NCBI RefSeq assembly: GCF_900100395.1
Contig: NZ_FNFB01000029.1
Coordinates: 29,259 to 93,258 of the forward strand
DNA from: Nonomuraea maritima
GTDB lineage: Bacteria; Actinomycetota; Actinomycetes; Streptosporangiales; Streptosporangiaceae
Reading direction: 5' to 3'
Length of the DNA: 64,000 nt
In this document: piece by piece, positions 17,495 to 26,001 of the stretch
Layout of the letters: every line of letters starts with the position of its first letter
How positions within the stretch are numbered: position 1 is the first letter of the stretch
Program-made: the position numbers and the translations under genes
Notes under the pieces: model-generated
Database searches by the model: none
What the model was told of the DNA's origin: nothing
Seen by the model: only the letters and a program-made list of their open reading frames with translations

Positions 17495-18514
17495 ATGCCT
17501 TCACCCAGCGATCGGCGCCCGCGCTCCAGCGTGGTCCTACGCCTGGCCGTGGCCGTGGCCGTGCTGAGCGCGGGCGTGGCCCTGCTGAGCACGGGCACGG
17601 CCGTCGTGAACAGCTCCGACCGTTCGGAAGGTTCGCCGCCGCGCACCAGTCTCTCCCCCGCCGTCAGCTCATCCCCTTCGCCGGGCGTTCCTTCCCCCGG
17701 CAGTGAGGCGACGCCGTCCAGCGAGCGGGCCTGTCCCCCGCCACCGGCATACCCGACACCCGAGTGCACCGGCGTGCCGCCCGGCAAGCAGTTGCAGAAA
17801 CACGAGGGCGACCTCGTCGCCGACGAGGACGGCCAGGTGATCGACGGCCTGCACATCACGGGCAACCTGTCCGTCGAGGGCCAGGGTGTGGAGATCCGCG
17901 ACAGCTGGATCGAGGGCTGGGTCGACAACAGCCGCAACGGCCCCCGCGGGGACGGCTCGTTCACCATCACCGACTCGACGGTGGGCCGGGACGACAGGTG
18001 CGACGCGGGGACGGGCGTCAGCGAGTCGGAGTTCACCGCCACCCGGGTGAAGGTCGTCGGCCACGGCGACGCGTTCGGCGCGGGCGGCGACAACGTGCTC
18101 ATCCAGGACTCCTTCGCGCTGCTGTGCGGCGAGGACGAGTGGCACTCCGACGGCTTCCAGGCCCACGAGGCCGGCCGCGACGTCGTCATCCGCCACAACA
18201 CCTTCGACCAGCGCAAGGTGCCCGCCTCGGGGGTCACCGCGCCGGTGTTCATCTCCGACGGCTCGCCCGAGGCCACCGTCGTCGACAACCTGCTCATCGG
18301 GGGCAGCTCCACCATCCGCGTGCACCAGGGCGGCGAGCGGTGGAAGTACGTCGTCACCGGCAACCGGGTCGTCCAGGACGCCTGGCTCTACAGCCCGGTC
18401 GACAGCTCGTGCGCGGTCATCGAGACCTGGGCCGACAACCGGCTCGTCCAGATCGACGACGCCTATCAGGTCACCTGGCTCGGCCCCGAGCTACCGTGCG
18501 TCGACGGCAGTTAG
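17495..18514 (+). CDS. Membrane-anchored or secreted right-handed beta-helix protein
   Basis: The 339-residue protein has an N-terminal hydrophobic segment (residues ~13-38, LRLAVAVAVLSAGVALLST), a Ser/Pro linker to ~80, then short repeating strands (VIDGLHITGNLSVEG, VEIRDSWIEG, FTITDSTVG, VVIRHNTFD) typical of a parallel beta-helix. Such folds occur in polysaccharide lyases, epimerases and hydrolases. The position directly after Wzy suggests it trims, epimerises or binds the exported polymer. No catalytic motif can be assigned. Four or more Cys residues could form disulfides. Its end overlaps the convergent flippase gene by 24 bp. Confidence 0.75.
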   Translation: MPSPSDRRPRSSVVLRLAVAVAVLSAGVALLSTGTAVVNSSDRSEGSPPRTSLSPAVSSSPSPGVPSPGSEATPSSERACPPPPAYPTPECTGVPPGKQLQKHEGDLVADEDGQVIDGLHITGNLSVEGQGVEIRDSWIEGWVDNSRNGPRGDGSFTITDSTVGRDDRCDAGTGVSESEFTATRVKVVGHGDAFGAGGDNVLIQDSFALLCGEDEWHSDGFQAHEAGRDVVIRHNTFDQRKVPASGVTAPVFISDGSPEATVVDNLLIGGSSTIRVHQGGERWKYVVTGNRVVQDAWLYSPVDSSCAVIETWADNRLVQIDDAYQVTWLGPELPCVDGS

Positions 18515-19915
18515 CCGCCTGACCTGCCGGTAGACCAGCAACAGTGCGCCGGCGACGAGCCCGCCGCCGGCCAGCATCGCCACCAGGGGGTCGGGGGCGA
18601 CGGCCCGCAGGCCGAACAGCGCCACCGCCAGCACCGCCGCGACAGACGCGGACGGCGCCAGGGCACGCAGCAGCGCGCCCAGCCGTACGCCGGCCCTGTG
18701 GGCGCACCACAGGTGCACGGGGACGGCCCAGCCGAAGCCCACGGCGGCCTGCGCCCAGCCGATGCCTTCGAAGCCCCACACGTGTGCGCCCGCCGCCGAG
18801 GCGGGCACGAGCACCAGCAACCAGGCCAGCTGCGGCAGCACCGAGATCAGCATGGAGTTGGCCGCGACGAGCAGGTTGAAGACCAGTTCGGCGACGATCC
18901 TCGCGACGTTGGCCAGCGCGAGTCCGGCCAGCATTGTCGCCGCGGCGAGCCACTGATGGCCGTAGACGACGTACACGATCGGCTCGGCCAGCACGGCGAG
19001 GCCGGTGCCACAGATGAGCACCGCGCCGGCCGCCACGCCGATCACCGTGCCCACGGTCGTGCCGAAGTCGCCGTCGCCCTCGCGGGCGCGGGCGAAGGTG
19101 GGCAGCGCCACCCGTTCCAGGGTCTTCGAGATGATCTGGATCGGCCAGTTGGCGACGTTGTTGGCGATGAAGAACAGACCTATGGCGGCCTCGCCGAGGA
19201 AGCGGCCGGTGACCGCCTGCGGGGCGCCCTGCAGGGCGATGAGCAGCACCGACGATCCGGCCATGGCCAGCCCGACGCGCGCCACCTCGCCGCTGTAGCG
19301 GCGGTCGAAGCCGAAGCGCGGCCAGCAGCCCGACAGCGCCATCAGCAGCACGTCCACGACCACGCCGGCGGTGACGTGCCCGATCGCGAGCGACCAGGGG
19401 CCGAAGCCGGTCATCGCGAGGGTGAAGGTGAGCGAGACGTTCACCACCAGCCCGGCGGCGTCCGCCTTCAGTCGTTTGCCCTGGCGGAACTCCCTGGCCA
19501 GCACGGAGGCGGGCACGGAGGCGAAGCCGTTGATGAGGATGTTCAACGACATGAGCTGGAGCACACCGGTGGCGTTGGGGCTGCCGAGCGCCCAGGCCAG
19601 GGCGCCGGAGACGAAGTAGGCGACGACCGTGAAGCTCATCCCGCCGCCCACGGACATCGTCCACGCGGTCGGGATCATCGGCTTGATCTCGCCCTCACGG
19701 CGGATCAGCGCGTTGCCCACCCCGAGGTCGTTGATCACCATCAGGAAGAGCTGGACGAGCAGCGCCGTGGCGTAGACGCCGAACTCCTCCGGCGTCAGGA
19801 TGCGCGCGAGGACGATGCCCAGGGTGAAGGTGACGAGCCTCGACAGCACCGTGTTGATCAGGCTGAACGCGAGGCCCCGCTTGAACTTGCCGCCCAGTTC
19901 TGCCGTTGCCGCCAT
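18491..19915 (-). CDS. Wzx-type oligosaccharide flippase (polysaccharide transporter family)
   Basis: The 474-residue protein has about 12-14 hydrophobic helices and begins GLAFSLINTVLSRLVTFTLGIVLARILTPEEFG, the classic PST/MATE-like flippase opening. It would move undecaprenyl-linked repeat units across the membrane. It is the last gene of the seven-gene minus operon starting at 25369, 12 bp after a glycosyltransferase. Confidence 0.92.
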   Translation of the reverse strand: MAATAELGGKFKRGLAFSLINTVLSRLVTFTLGIVLARILTPEEFGVYATALLVQLFLMVINDLGVGNALIRREGEIKPMIPTAWTMSVGGGMSFTVVAYFVSGALAWALGSPNATGVLQLMSLNILINGFASVPASVLAREFRQGKRLKADAAGLVVNVSLTFTLAMTGFGPWSLAIGHVTAGVVVDVLLMALSGCWPRFGFDRRYSGEVARVGLAMAGSSVLLIALQGAPQAVTGRFLGEAAIGLFFIANNVANWPIQIISKTLERVALPTFARAREGDGDFGTTVGTVIGVAAGAVLICGTGLAVLAEPIVYVVYGHQWLAAATMLAGLALANVARIVAELVFNLLVAANSMLISVLPQLAWLLVLVPASAAGAHVWGFEGIGWAQAAVGFGWAVPVHLWCAHRAGVRLGALLRALAPSASVAAVLAVALFGLRAVAPDPLVAMLAGGGLVAGALLLVYRQVRRLTAVDAR

Positions 19916-19927
19916 CGCGCCTCGTCC

Positions 19928-20812
19928 TTAACGCCGCCTGCCTAGGACATCCAGCCCGACGTGGGCGACGTTACGCGCCATGGGCAGAGTGTTGCGCCAA
20001 ACCCACGGCCACAGCGAGACGTAGCCGCGCAGGCGCTCGCTCCTGTTCAGCGGCGCCTGGCCGACCCCGCGCAGCAGGAAGACGCCCTCCTCGACGTTGG
20101 GCAGGTAGAAGCGGCGCTCGGTGCCCTGCTCGCGCAGCCGGTAGGCGCGCGAGTCCACGACCTCACTCATGCGCCGGGTGTGCTGGCGGTGGCGCAGCAG
20201 GGGCTCGTCCACCGCCACGAACGGCCCGAGGAGGGCCAGCTCGACGATCGTCACCCGGTCGCTGCCCTTGAAGGGCGCCTGAGGACGTACGCGCTCCATG
20301 GCCGAGCGCCGGATGAGGCCGTAGAGCTGGAGGTTCTCCTCCGGGTCAGCGAGTTTGGCGCGCATGCGCACGACCGGCGAGGGATGGTCGGTCCTGATGC
20401 TGTTGCGCCAGACGCGCAGCACATCGCCGTTCTCGTCGATCTCCTCTGCGGCGGAGAAGGCCAGCACCGCATCAGGTTGCGCGCGCAGCGCGGCCGACAG
20501 CTCGGCCAGCCGGTCGGGGTGGTACTCGTCGTCGGAGGAGGCGAAGGAGAAGAACTCGCCCCGCGTCTCGTGGATGAGGCGGTTGTGGTTGGCGAGGACG
20601 CCGATGTTGCGCTCGCGGCGCAGGTAGGTCACCCGCTCGTCCTTGCGCGCCAGCTCCCGGCAGATCTCCTCGGTGCCGTCGGTGGAGCAGTTGTCGCCGA
20701 TGACCAGCTCGAAGTCCGTCTCGCTCTGCGCCATGAGGCTGTCGAGGGACCTGGTGAGGAACGGCTCGCCGTTGTAGACCGGCAGACCGATGCCGATCAG
20801 CGGTTCAGCCAT
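19928..20812 (-). CDS. Family 2 glycosyltransferase
   Basis: The 294-residue GT-A enzyme has IGLPVYNGEPFL, VIGDNCSTDGTEEI and the metal-binding SFASSDDEYHPDRL motif. The C-terminal part carries RHRQHTRRMS. It starts within the stop region of the upstream SDR (8 bp overlap), so the pair may act on the same sugar. No membrane segment is evident. Donor and acceptor are unknown. Confidence 0.88.
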   Translation of the reverse strand: MAEPLIGIGLPVYNGEPFLTRSLDSLMAQSETDFELVIGDNCSTDGTEEICRELARKDERVTYLRRERNIGVLANHNRLIHETRGEFFSFASSDDEYHPDRLAELSAALRAQPDAVLAFSAAEEIDENGDVLRVWRNSIRTDHPSPVVRMRAKLADPEENLQLYGLIRRSAMERVRPQAPFKGSDRVTIVELALLGPFVAVDEPLLRHRQHTRRMSEVVDSRAYRLREQGTERRFYLPNVEEGVFLLRGVGQAPLNRSERLRGYVSLWPWVWRNTLPMARNVAHVGLDVLGRRR

Positions 20813-21836
20813 GTCCCACCGGCCTCATGTCGTCGCCGACGCTGCCCTCGGCCCGCCGGGCCGCGATGCGGGCCAGCCTCGTGTAGCGCTGCTCGAAGTC
20901 GTGCATGGTCAGGCCGTGCACGGCGTAGGCGGCCGCCAGCTCGGCCGCGCCCGCCTCGACGCTCCAGGAGCACTCGAAGCCCGGCAGCGCCGCCCTGATC
21001 CGGGAGAAGTCCACCCGGTAGGAGCGCGGGTCGCCGCCGGTCTCGCCGGTGACCAGCAACCGTGAGCCGGGCACCGCGGCCGCGACGTGCTCGGCGATCT
21101 GCGCCACCCGTACGTTGTTGCGTTCGGTGCCGACGTTGAAGGCCGTGGCGTGGACCGCCTCACGCGGCGCGGCCAGCACGGCGGCGAACGCGGCGGCGAT
21201 GTCGAGCGCGTGCACGAGGGGCCGCCACGGGGTGCCGTCGGAGAGCACCTTCACCACACCGGTCAGCAGCGCGTGCCCGACGAGGTTGTTGAGCACGATG
21301 TCGGCACGCAGCCGGGGCGAGAAACCGAAGGCGGTGGCGTTGCGCAGGAAGACCGGGCTGAAGCCGGAGTCTGCCAGCTCCAGCAGGTCCTCCTCCACAC
21401 GGACCTTGGATTCGGCATAGGGGGTGACCGGCCGCAGCGGGGCATCCTCGCCGACCAGGTCGTCGCCGCCGGACGCGCCGTACACCGAGCAGGTCGAGGC
21501 GTACAGGAAGCGGGAGACGCCCGCGTCGCGGGCCAGCCGGGCGAGCCGTACGGAGGCGTGGTGGTTGATGTCGTAGGTGAGCTGCGGCGCGAGCGCGCCG
21601 AGCGGGTCGTTGGACAGCGCAGCCAGGTGGATCACCGCGTCGAAGCCGGCGAGCTGCGCCGGCTCCACGTCACGCAGGTCGACGGCGAGGCCCTTGGGGT
21701 CGGACGTCTCCGGGCCGAGCACGCAGTCGGCGAACAGCCCCGAGTCGAGCCCGACGACGTCGTGTCCGGCGTCGGCGAGGGCCGGGGCCATCACCGTGCC
21801 GAGATAACCCTGGTGGCCGGTCAGAAGGATTCGCAA
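20805..21836 (-). CDS. NAD-dependent epimerase/dehydratase (extended SDR)
   Basis: The 343-residue protein has the Rossmann loop GHQGYLG, the catalytic YAESK, and SNDPLG plus LRNATAFGFSPRLRADIVLNN, which resemble the CDP-abequose/paratose-synthase and ketoreductase-like SDRs found beside glucose-1-phosphate cytidylyltransferases. It probably reduces or epimerises an NDP-sugar made by the nucleotidyltransferase two genes upstream. It lies 3 bp behind the PIG-L gene and overlaps the following glycosyltransferase. Confidence 0.87.
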   Translation of the reverse strand: MRILLTGHQGYLGTVMAPALADAGHDVVGLDSGLFADCVLGPETSDPKGLAVDLRDVEPAQLAGFDAVIHLAALSNDPLGALAPQLTYDINHHASVRLARLARDAGVSRFLYASTCSVYGASGGDDLVGEDAPLRPVTPYAESKVRVEEDLLELADSGFSPVFLRNATAFGFSPRLRADIVLNNLVGHALLTGVVKVLSDGTPWRPLVHALDIAAAFAAVLAAPREAVHATAFNVGTERNNVRVAQIAEHVAAAVPGSRLLVTGETGGDPRSYRVDFSRIRAALPGFECSWSVEAGAAELAAAYAVHGLTMHDFEQRYTRLARIAARRAEGSVGDDMRPVGHG

Positions 21837-21839
21837 GGG

Positions 21840-22493
21840 TCAGCCTCCAGCAAGGTCGATGGCGAGTTTGGTCACGTGGAACGCCTCGGCGTAGCGGGCG
21901 CCGCACTCGATGCCGCGGATGCGGGCCAGGCCGAGGAAGGCTTCTGCGTCGTACCAGGGGCGGTGCCGCTGCGAGGGGTAGTGGGCCTGCAGCAGCAGGA
22001 CCTTCGTCTCGGCCACGCCGTCCGGCAGCGGGATGTAGACCGACGGGCGGCCGAGGTCGCCGTCCCATTTGACGATCTCGTAGCCGAGGATCAGGTGGCC
22101 GCGCCACACCGTGGGCACCAGTTCGGCGAGGCCGCGGTGGTCCTGGTGCGCGTCGCCGGTCCAGGGGGAGAAGACGAGGTCGGGGTCCGGCGCCCGGCCG
22201 CGCAGGTCCTCCAGGGCGTTCTTGACCTCGTCCCAATGCGCGGGCACCCGTCCGTCGGGGATCTTGAGGACGGTGAGCCGCAGGTCGGCGCCGGGGCAGA
22301 ACGCCGCCAGCGCCTGACGTTCCTCCGCCTCCCGGTCGCCGCCGCCGCCCGACAGGACGAGGGCGTCCACGCGCAGCCCCGGACGGGCCGCGCACAGGGC
22401 GTGCAGGCTGGCGCCCGCGCCGATCGCGATGTCGTCGCAGTGGGCGCCGAGCGCCACGATCCGGTTCACCCGGCCGGGCCGCAGGCCGATCAT
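21840..22493 (-). CDS. PIG-L family N-deacetylase
   Basis: The 217-residue LmbE/PIG-L protein has the zinc site AHCDDIAIG (H-x-D-D) near residue 19 and the second metal ligand in the GDAHQDH motif. It would remove an N-acetyl group from an amino sugar or nucleotide sugar in the cytoplasm. The ATG at 22493 overlaps the preceding gene's stop as ATGA; this fixes the start better than an upstream GTG-type alternative at 22511. Its location between a nucleotidyltransferase and an SDR argues for a role in making a modified amino sugar. Confidence 0.87.
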   Translation of the reverse strand: MIGLRPGRVNRIVALGAHCDDIAIGAGASLHALCAARPGLRVDALVLSGGGGDREAEERQALAAFCPGADLRLTVLKIPDGRVPAHWDEVKNALEDLRGRAPDPDLVFSPWTGDAHQDHRGLAELVPTVWRGHLILGYEIVKWDGDLGRPSVYIPLPDGVAETKVLLLQAHYPSQRHRPWYDAEAFLGLARIRGIECGARYAEAFHVTKLAIDLAGG

Positions 22494-23263
22494 GCTTCCC
22501 ACAGCGCCCACGGCCGCTCGCCGTGCGTCCAGGAGCGGTCGAGCTCCAGCCGCTGGTTGACGGTGTCGCTGGGACGCCAGTAGCCGCGGTGCGGGTAGGC
22601 GATCAGCCGGCCGCGTTTGGCGAGTTCCGCGCAGCCGTCGGCGACGAGGTCGCCGTTCTCGGGGATGTGGTCGAAGATCTCCTGCCGGAGGACGAAGAAG
22701 CCGCCGTTGATCCAGAGCGGCATCTCGCTGACGGGCGCGATGCCGCCCACGATCCCGCTCTCGCCGACGTCCACGACGTGGAAGGTGTTGTTGGGCGGGA
22801 CGACCATCATGGACGCGCCGGCGTCGGCGGCGGCGAAGCGGTCGATGATGGCGAGCAGGGGTGCGTCGGTGAGGACGTCGGCGTAGTTGGCGAGGAACAT
22901 CTCCTCGCCCTCCAGGTACGGGCGCACGCGGCGTAAGCGCTCGCCGATCGGGGAGTCGAGCCCGGTGTCGATGAGCGACACCGACCAGTCGGAGATGTCC
23001 GTGGACAGCAGCTCGATCCGCCCGTCACGCAGGACGAAGTCATTCGACGCGGTTTCCTGATATGTCAGGAAGAAGTCCTTGATGTGCTGGGCGCCGTACC
23101 CCAGGCACAGGATGAAGTCCTTGTGCCCGAAGTGCGCGTAGTACCGCATGACATGCCAGAGCAGCGGGCGTGGACCCACGAGCTGCATGGGCTTCGGCAG
23201 GCCGCCGTCGCCGTCGCTGCGCATCCTGGTGCCGCGTCCGCCGCAGAAGAGCACGACCTTCAC
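22490..23263 (-). CDS. Sugar-1-phosphate nucleotidyltransferase, glucose-1-phosphate cytidylyltransferase-like
   Basis: The 257-residue protein opens KVVLFCGGRGTRM and carries the PKPMQLVG lysine motif, LCLGYGAQHIKDFF, and the metal-binding NYADVLTD segment. The short length and the GYGAQHIKDFF stretch match the RfbF-type cytidylyltransferase branch rather than RmlA. It may therefore activate a sugar as a CDP derivative, but NTP specificity cannot be proven here. GTG 23263 overlaps the methyltransferase stop (GTGA). Confidence 0.83.
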   Translation of the reverse strand: MKVVLFCGGRGTRMRSDGDGGLPKPMQLVGPRPLLWHVMRYYAHFGHKDFILCLGYGAQHIKDFFLTYQETASNDFVLRDGRIELLSTDISDWSVSLIDTGLDSPIGERLRRVRPYLEGEEMFLANYADVLTDAPLLAIIDRFAAADAGASMMVVPPNNTFHVVDVGESGIVGGIAPVSEMPLWINGGFFVLRQEIFDHIPENGDLVADGCAELAKRGRLIAYPHRGYWRPSDTVNQRLELDRSWTHGERPWALWEA

Positions 23264-24468
23264 GCGACGACCTCCAGACTCGGTATCGGGAAGACCAGCC
23301 GGCCACCCCACTCACGGACGTACGACAACTGCTCGACCAGCTCCTCGCGCAGGTTCCAGGGCAGCACCAGCACGTAGTCGGGCCGGTCGGCGGCGATCCG
23401 CTCCGGCTCGTGGATCGGGATCCGCGAGCCCGGCGTGAACCTGCCGTGCTTGTACGGGTTGCGGTCGACCGTGTACGCGAGCAGGTCCGGCCTGATCCCG
23501 CAGTGGTTCAGCAGGGTGTTGCCCTTGCCCGGCGCGCCGTAGCCGACGACGGTCCTGCCCGCGTCGGCGGCATCGATGAGGAACCTCAGCAGGTCGCGCC
23601 GGACCTTCGCCACCCGCGCGGCGAAGTCGCGGTACCCGGAGAGCTCGTGCAGCCCGGCGGCCTTCTCCCTGGCCAGCACCTCCACCACGCGCGCCGAGAC
23701 GGGCGCCTCCTCCGGCTGCGCCCACAGCCGGATCGAGCCGCCGTGCGTCGGCAACAGCTCGACGTCGACGAGGTGCAGCCCGCCGCTCGCCAGCGCGCGC
23801 TGCGCCGAGGCGACCGTGTAGTACTGGAAGTGCTCGTGGTAGATCGTGTCGTACTGGTTCAGCTCCATCAGGGTCAGCAGGTGCTGCACCTCGATCGAGA
23901 CGCGCCCGTCGTCGGCCACGAGCGCCCGCAGCCCCTTGGTGAAGCCGACGACGTCCGGGATGTGCGCGTACACGTTGTTGGCCACCACCAGGTCGGCGGG
24001 GCCGTGCTCCGCCCGCACGCGCGCGCCCACTTCCGGCGACAGGAACTCCGTGAGCGTCGGCACGCCCTTCGCAGCCGCCGCCCGCCCGACGTTGGCCGAC
24101 GGCTCGATGCCGAGGCAGCGCACACCCCGCTCGACGACGTGCTGCAGCAGGTAGCCGTCGTTGCTCGCGACCTCCACCACGAACGCGTCGGGCCGCAGCC
24201 CGGCACCCACCACGAACGCGCGGGCGTGCTCCACCCAGGAGTTCGAGTAGGACGAGAAGTAGGCGTACTCGGTGAACGTCTCCTCCGGCGTGATCAGCGG
24301 CGGCAGCTGCGCCAGCCAGCACCGGGAGCAGACCCGCAGGTGCAGCGGGTAGGTGGGCTCGGGCTCGTCGAGCCGATCCGCGGTCAGGAACAGCTCGCAC
24401 GGCGGGGTCGCGCCCAGGTCGACGACCCCGGCCAGATCCGGCGAGCCGCACAGGCGGCAGATGGTCAC
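23260..24468 (-). CDS. Zinc-finger sugar C-methyltransferase (TylCIII/NovU-type)
   Basis: The 402-residue protein has the zinc-binding N-terminal domain (C4, C7, C47, C50), a SAM-binding motif I VVEVASNDGYLL (~residue 95), the conserved VQHLLTLMELNQYDTIYHEHFQYY catalytic region containing the H-E-H triplet, and the C-terminal VVGYGAPGKGNTLLN domain. This architecture is known for C-3 methylation of NDP-4-keto sugars. It is separated by 1 bp from the oxygenase gene and overlaps the nucleotidyltransferase gene, so a C-methylated sugar is the likely product of this sub-operon. Confidence 0.9.
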   Translation of the reverse strand: MTICRLCGSPDLAGVVDLGATPPCELFLTADRLDEPEPTYPLHLRVCSRCWLAQLPPLITPEETFTEYAYFSSYSNSWVEHARAFVVGAGLRPDAFVVEVASNDGYLLQHVVERGVRCLGIEPSANVGRAAAAKGVPTLTEFLSPEVGARVRAEHGPADLVVANNVYAHIPDVVGFTKGLRALVADDGRVSIEVQHLLTLMELNQYDTIYHEHFQYYTVASAQRALASGGLHLVDVELLPTHGGSIRLWAQPEEAPVSARVVEVLAREKAAGLHELSGYRDFAARVAKVRRDLLRFLIDAADAGRTVVGYGAPGKGNTLLNHCGIRPDLLAYTVDRNPYKHGRFTPGSRIPIHEPERIAADRPDYVLVLPWNLREELVEQLSYVREWGGRLVFPIPSLEVVA

Positions 24469-24469
24469 G

Positions 24470-25369
24470 TCAGCTCACTCCAGCCAGGGCCTCGGCCTCG
24501 TACTCCAGCGCGAGATCTTCGGGCATCGGGGCGAGATCGTTACAGCGCACGAAATCCCGCAGCGTGGTGCCGGTGCAGGAGGCGTCCACGTTCGGCGCGC
24601 CGCGGCGGGCACGGACGTCGCTGATGTGCACGGTGCGGAAGTCGATGCTGAACCGCGTCCGTCCAGAGGTGTTGGGGACGGTGGAGTGCAGCTGCGCCCC
24701 CGAGAACATGAGCGTCCCGCCCGCCTCCGGCACCACCCGCACCTGCGGCTCCAGCTCGATCGGCTCCTCCGGCTTCGGCTGCACGCGCGTGTCGGTACGC
24801 ACGTACGAGGCGGCGTTCTGCCGGCTCGTCCTGTTCCACTCGGCGTAGTCGTAGGTCCTGCTGCCGTTGCGCACCGGCTGGTCGAAGTAGCGCGGGTGGA
24901 AGGCCATCACGTTCTCCGGCACCACGTCGAAGACCGGGATCCACCAGTTGACCTGGCTGAACGGCGCCGAGTACCAGCAGTCGCGATGCGGGTGGAAGGC
25001 GTACGAGATGCCGGAGACCAGGTAGTCGTTCGACGTCGAGGTCCGCAGCCGCGGCACGTCGAAGTACGTCTCGCCGAGGTCGCAGCCGCGCTCCTCGACG
25101 ACCGCGGGCAGCAGCTCCTTGCACCGGGGGTGGTGGATGAACCGCGGCTTGAGATCGGCGAGCAGCTTCGCGAACTCCTCGACCGGCATGACGTGCTGTG
25201 CGGTCTCGGGGTCGAGGTCGCCGAACGCCTCGGCGATCAGCTCCCTGGCGAAGCCGATCAGCGCGGTCGTGGCGGGCGAGGCCGAGTAGACGAACACCTC
25301 ACCGCGGAAGAGCAGCTCTCTTCGCTGCTCGTCGGTCACCGAGCTGTCGGAGAAAACCGTGGTCATCAT
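24470..25369 (-). CDS. Putative Fe(II)/2-oxoglutarate dioxygenase (phytanoyl-CoA hydroxylase-like)
   Basis: The 299-residue protein has a candidate facial triad: H-R-D in FHPHRDCWYS, a distal His in GAQLHSTVPN, and the 2-oxoglutarate Arg in GRTRFSIDFRT. It is unrelated at the sequence level to the other oxygenase-like gene at 11631. It heads the seven-gene operon down to Wzx and probably hydroxylates the sugar or a substituent. Start ATG 25369 follows GGAGG with 7-bp spacing. A divergent rmlC-like gene starts 53 bp away. Confidence 0.78.
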   Translation of the reverse strand: MMTTVFSDSSVTDEQRRELLFRGEVFVYSASPATTALIGFARELIAEAFGDLDPETAQHVMPVEEFAKLLADLKPRFIHHPRCKELLPAVVEERGCDLGETYFDVPRLRTSTSNDYLVSGISYAFHPHRDCWYSAPFSQVNWWIPVFDVVPENVMAFHPRYFDQPVRNGSRTYDYAEWNRTSRQNAASYVRTDTRVQPKPEEPIELEPQVRVVPEAGGTLMFSGAQLHSTVPNTSGRTRFSIDFRTVHISDVRARRGAPNVDASCTGTTLRDFVRCNDLAPMPEDLALEYEAEALAGVS

Positions 25370-25422
25370 CGAAATTCCTCCCGAACGGGGTCGCGACGGT
25401 ACGGGTCTGGCATGCTGCGATC

Positions 25423-26001
25423 ATGGATCGCCTCTCCATCAGCGGCTCGTGGCTGCACACTCCACGCGTCCACACCGACCCCCGGGGCAGCTTCCTCGAA
25501 GCGTTTCGGGGCGCCGACCTGCCGCGCCGGTTCGATGTGGCGCAGGTCAACTGCTCGGTCTCCGCGGCGGGTGTGCTGCGCGGCGTGCACTTCGCGCAGG
25601 TGCCCCCGAGCCAGGCGAAGTACGTGATGTGCGTGTCGGGCCGCATCATGGACGTGATCGTCGACCTGCGCGTGGGCTCGCCCACGTTCGGCCGGTGGGA
25701 GGCGGTGACGCTCGATGACGAGACCCGCGCCGCCGTGCTCATCGCCGAGGGGCTCGGGCACGCGTTCATGGCGCTGAGCGAGCAGGCCACGGTCGTCTAC
25801 CTGTGCTCCGAGCCGTACAACCCGGGGCGTGAGCACGGCGTGCACCCGCTCGACCCCGACCTCGCGATCGCCTGGCCCGCCGGGGTCGAGCCCGTGCTGT
25901 CCGACAAGGACGCCCGGGCGCCGTCGCTCAAGGAGGCGCAGGCCTCCGGGCTGCTGCCCGGCTTCCAGGAGTGCGAGGAGTTCTACGCCACGCTGCACTG
26001 A
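25423..26001 (+). CDS. rmlC: dTDP-4-dehydrorhamnose 3,5-epimerase
   Basis: The 192-residue cupin has TDPRGSFLEAF, VLRGVHFAQVP (catalytic His and conserved aromatic-Q), IMDVIVDLRVGSPTFGRW and EGLGHAFMAL. It would convert dTDP-4-keto-6-deoxyglucose to dTDP-4-keto-rhamnose. It sits divergent from the oxygenase and convergent with rmlD, overlapping rmlD by 19 bp. It completes the rhamnose set with rmlABD. A second RmlC-like gene at 14442 is less canonical. Confidence 0.88.
   Translation: MDRLSISGSWLHTPRVHTDPRGSFLEAFRGADLPRRFDVAQVNCSVSAAGVLRGVHFAQVPPSQAKYVMCVSGRIMDVIVDLRVGSPTFGRWEAVTLDDETRAAVLIAEGLGHAFMALSEQATVVYLCSEPYNPGREHGVHPLDPDLAIAWPAGVEPVLSDKDARAPSLKEAQASGLLPGFQECEEFYATLH

Noticed and set aside
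18698..19945. 415-codon plus-strand frame opposite the Wzx flippase
   Set aside because: His/Gln/Glu/Arg-rich shadow of a membrane protein; typical antisense product of a hydrophobic gene in high-GC DNA.
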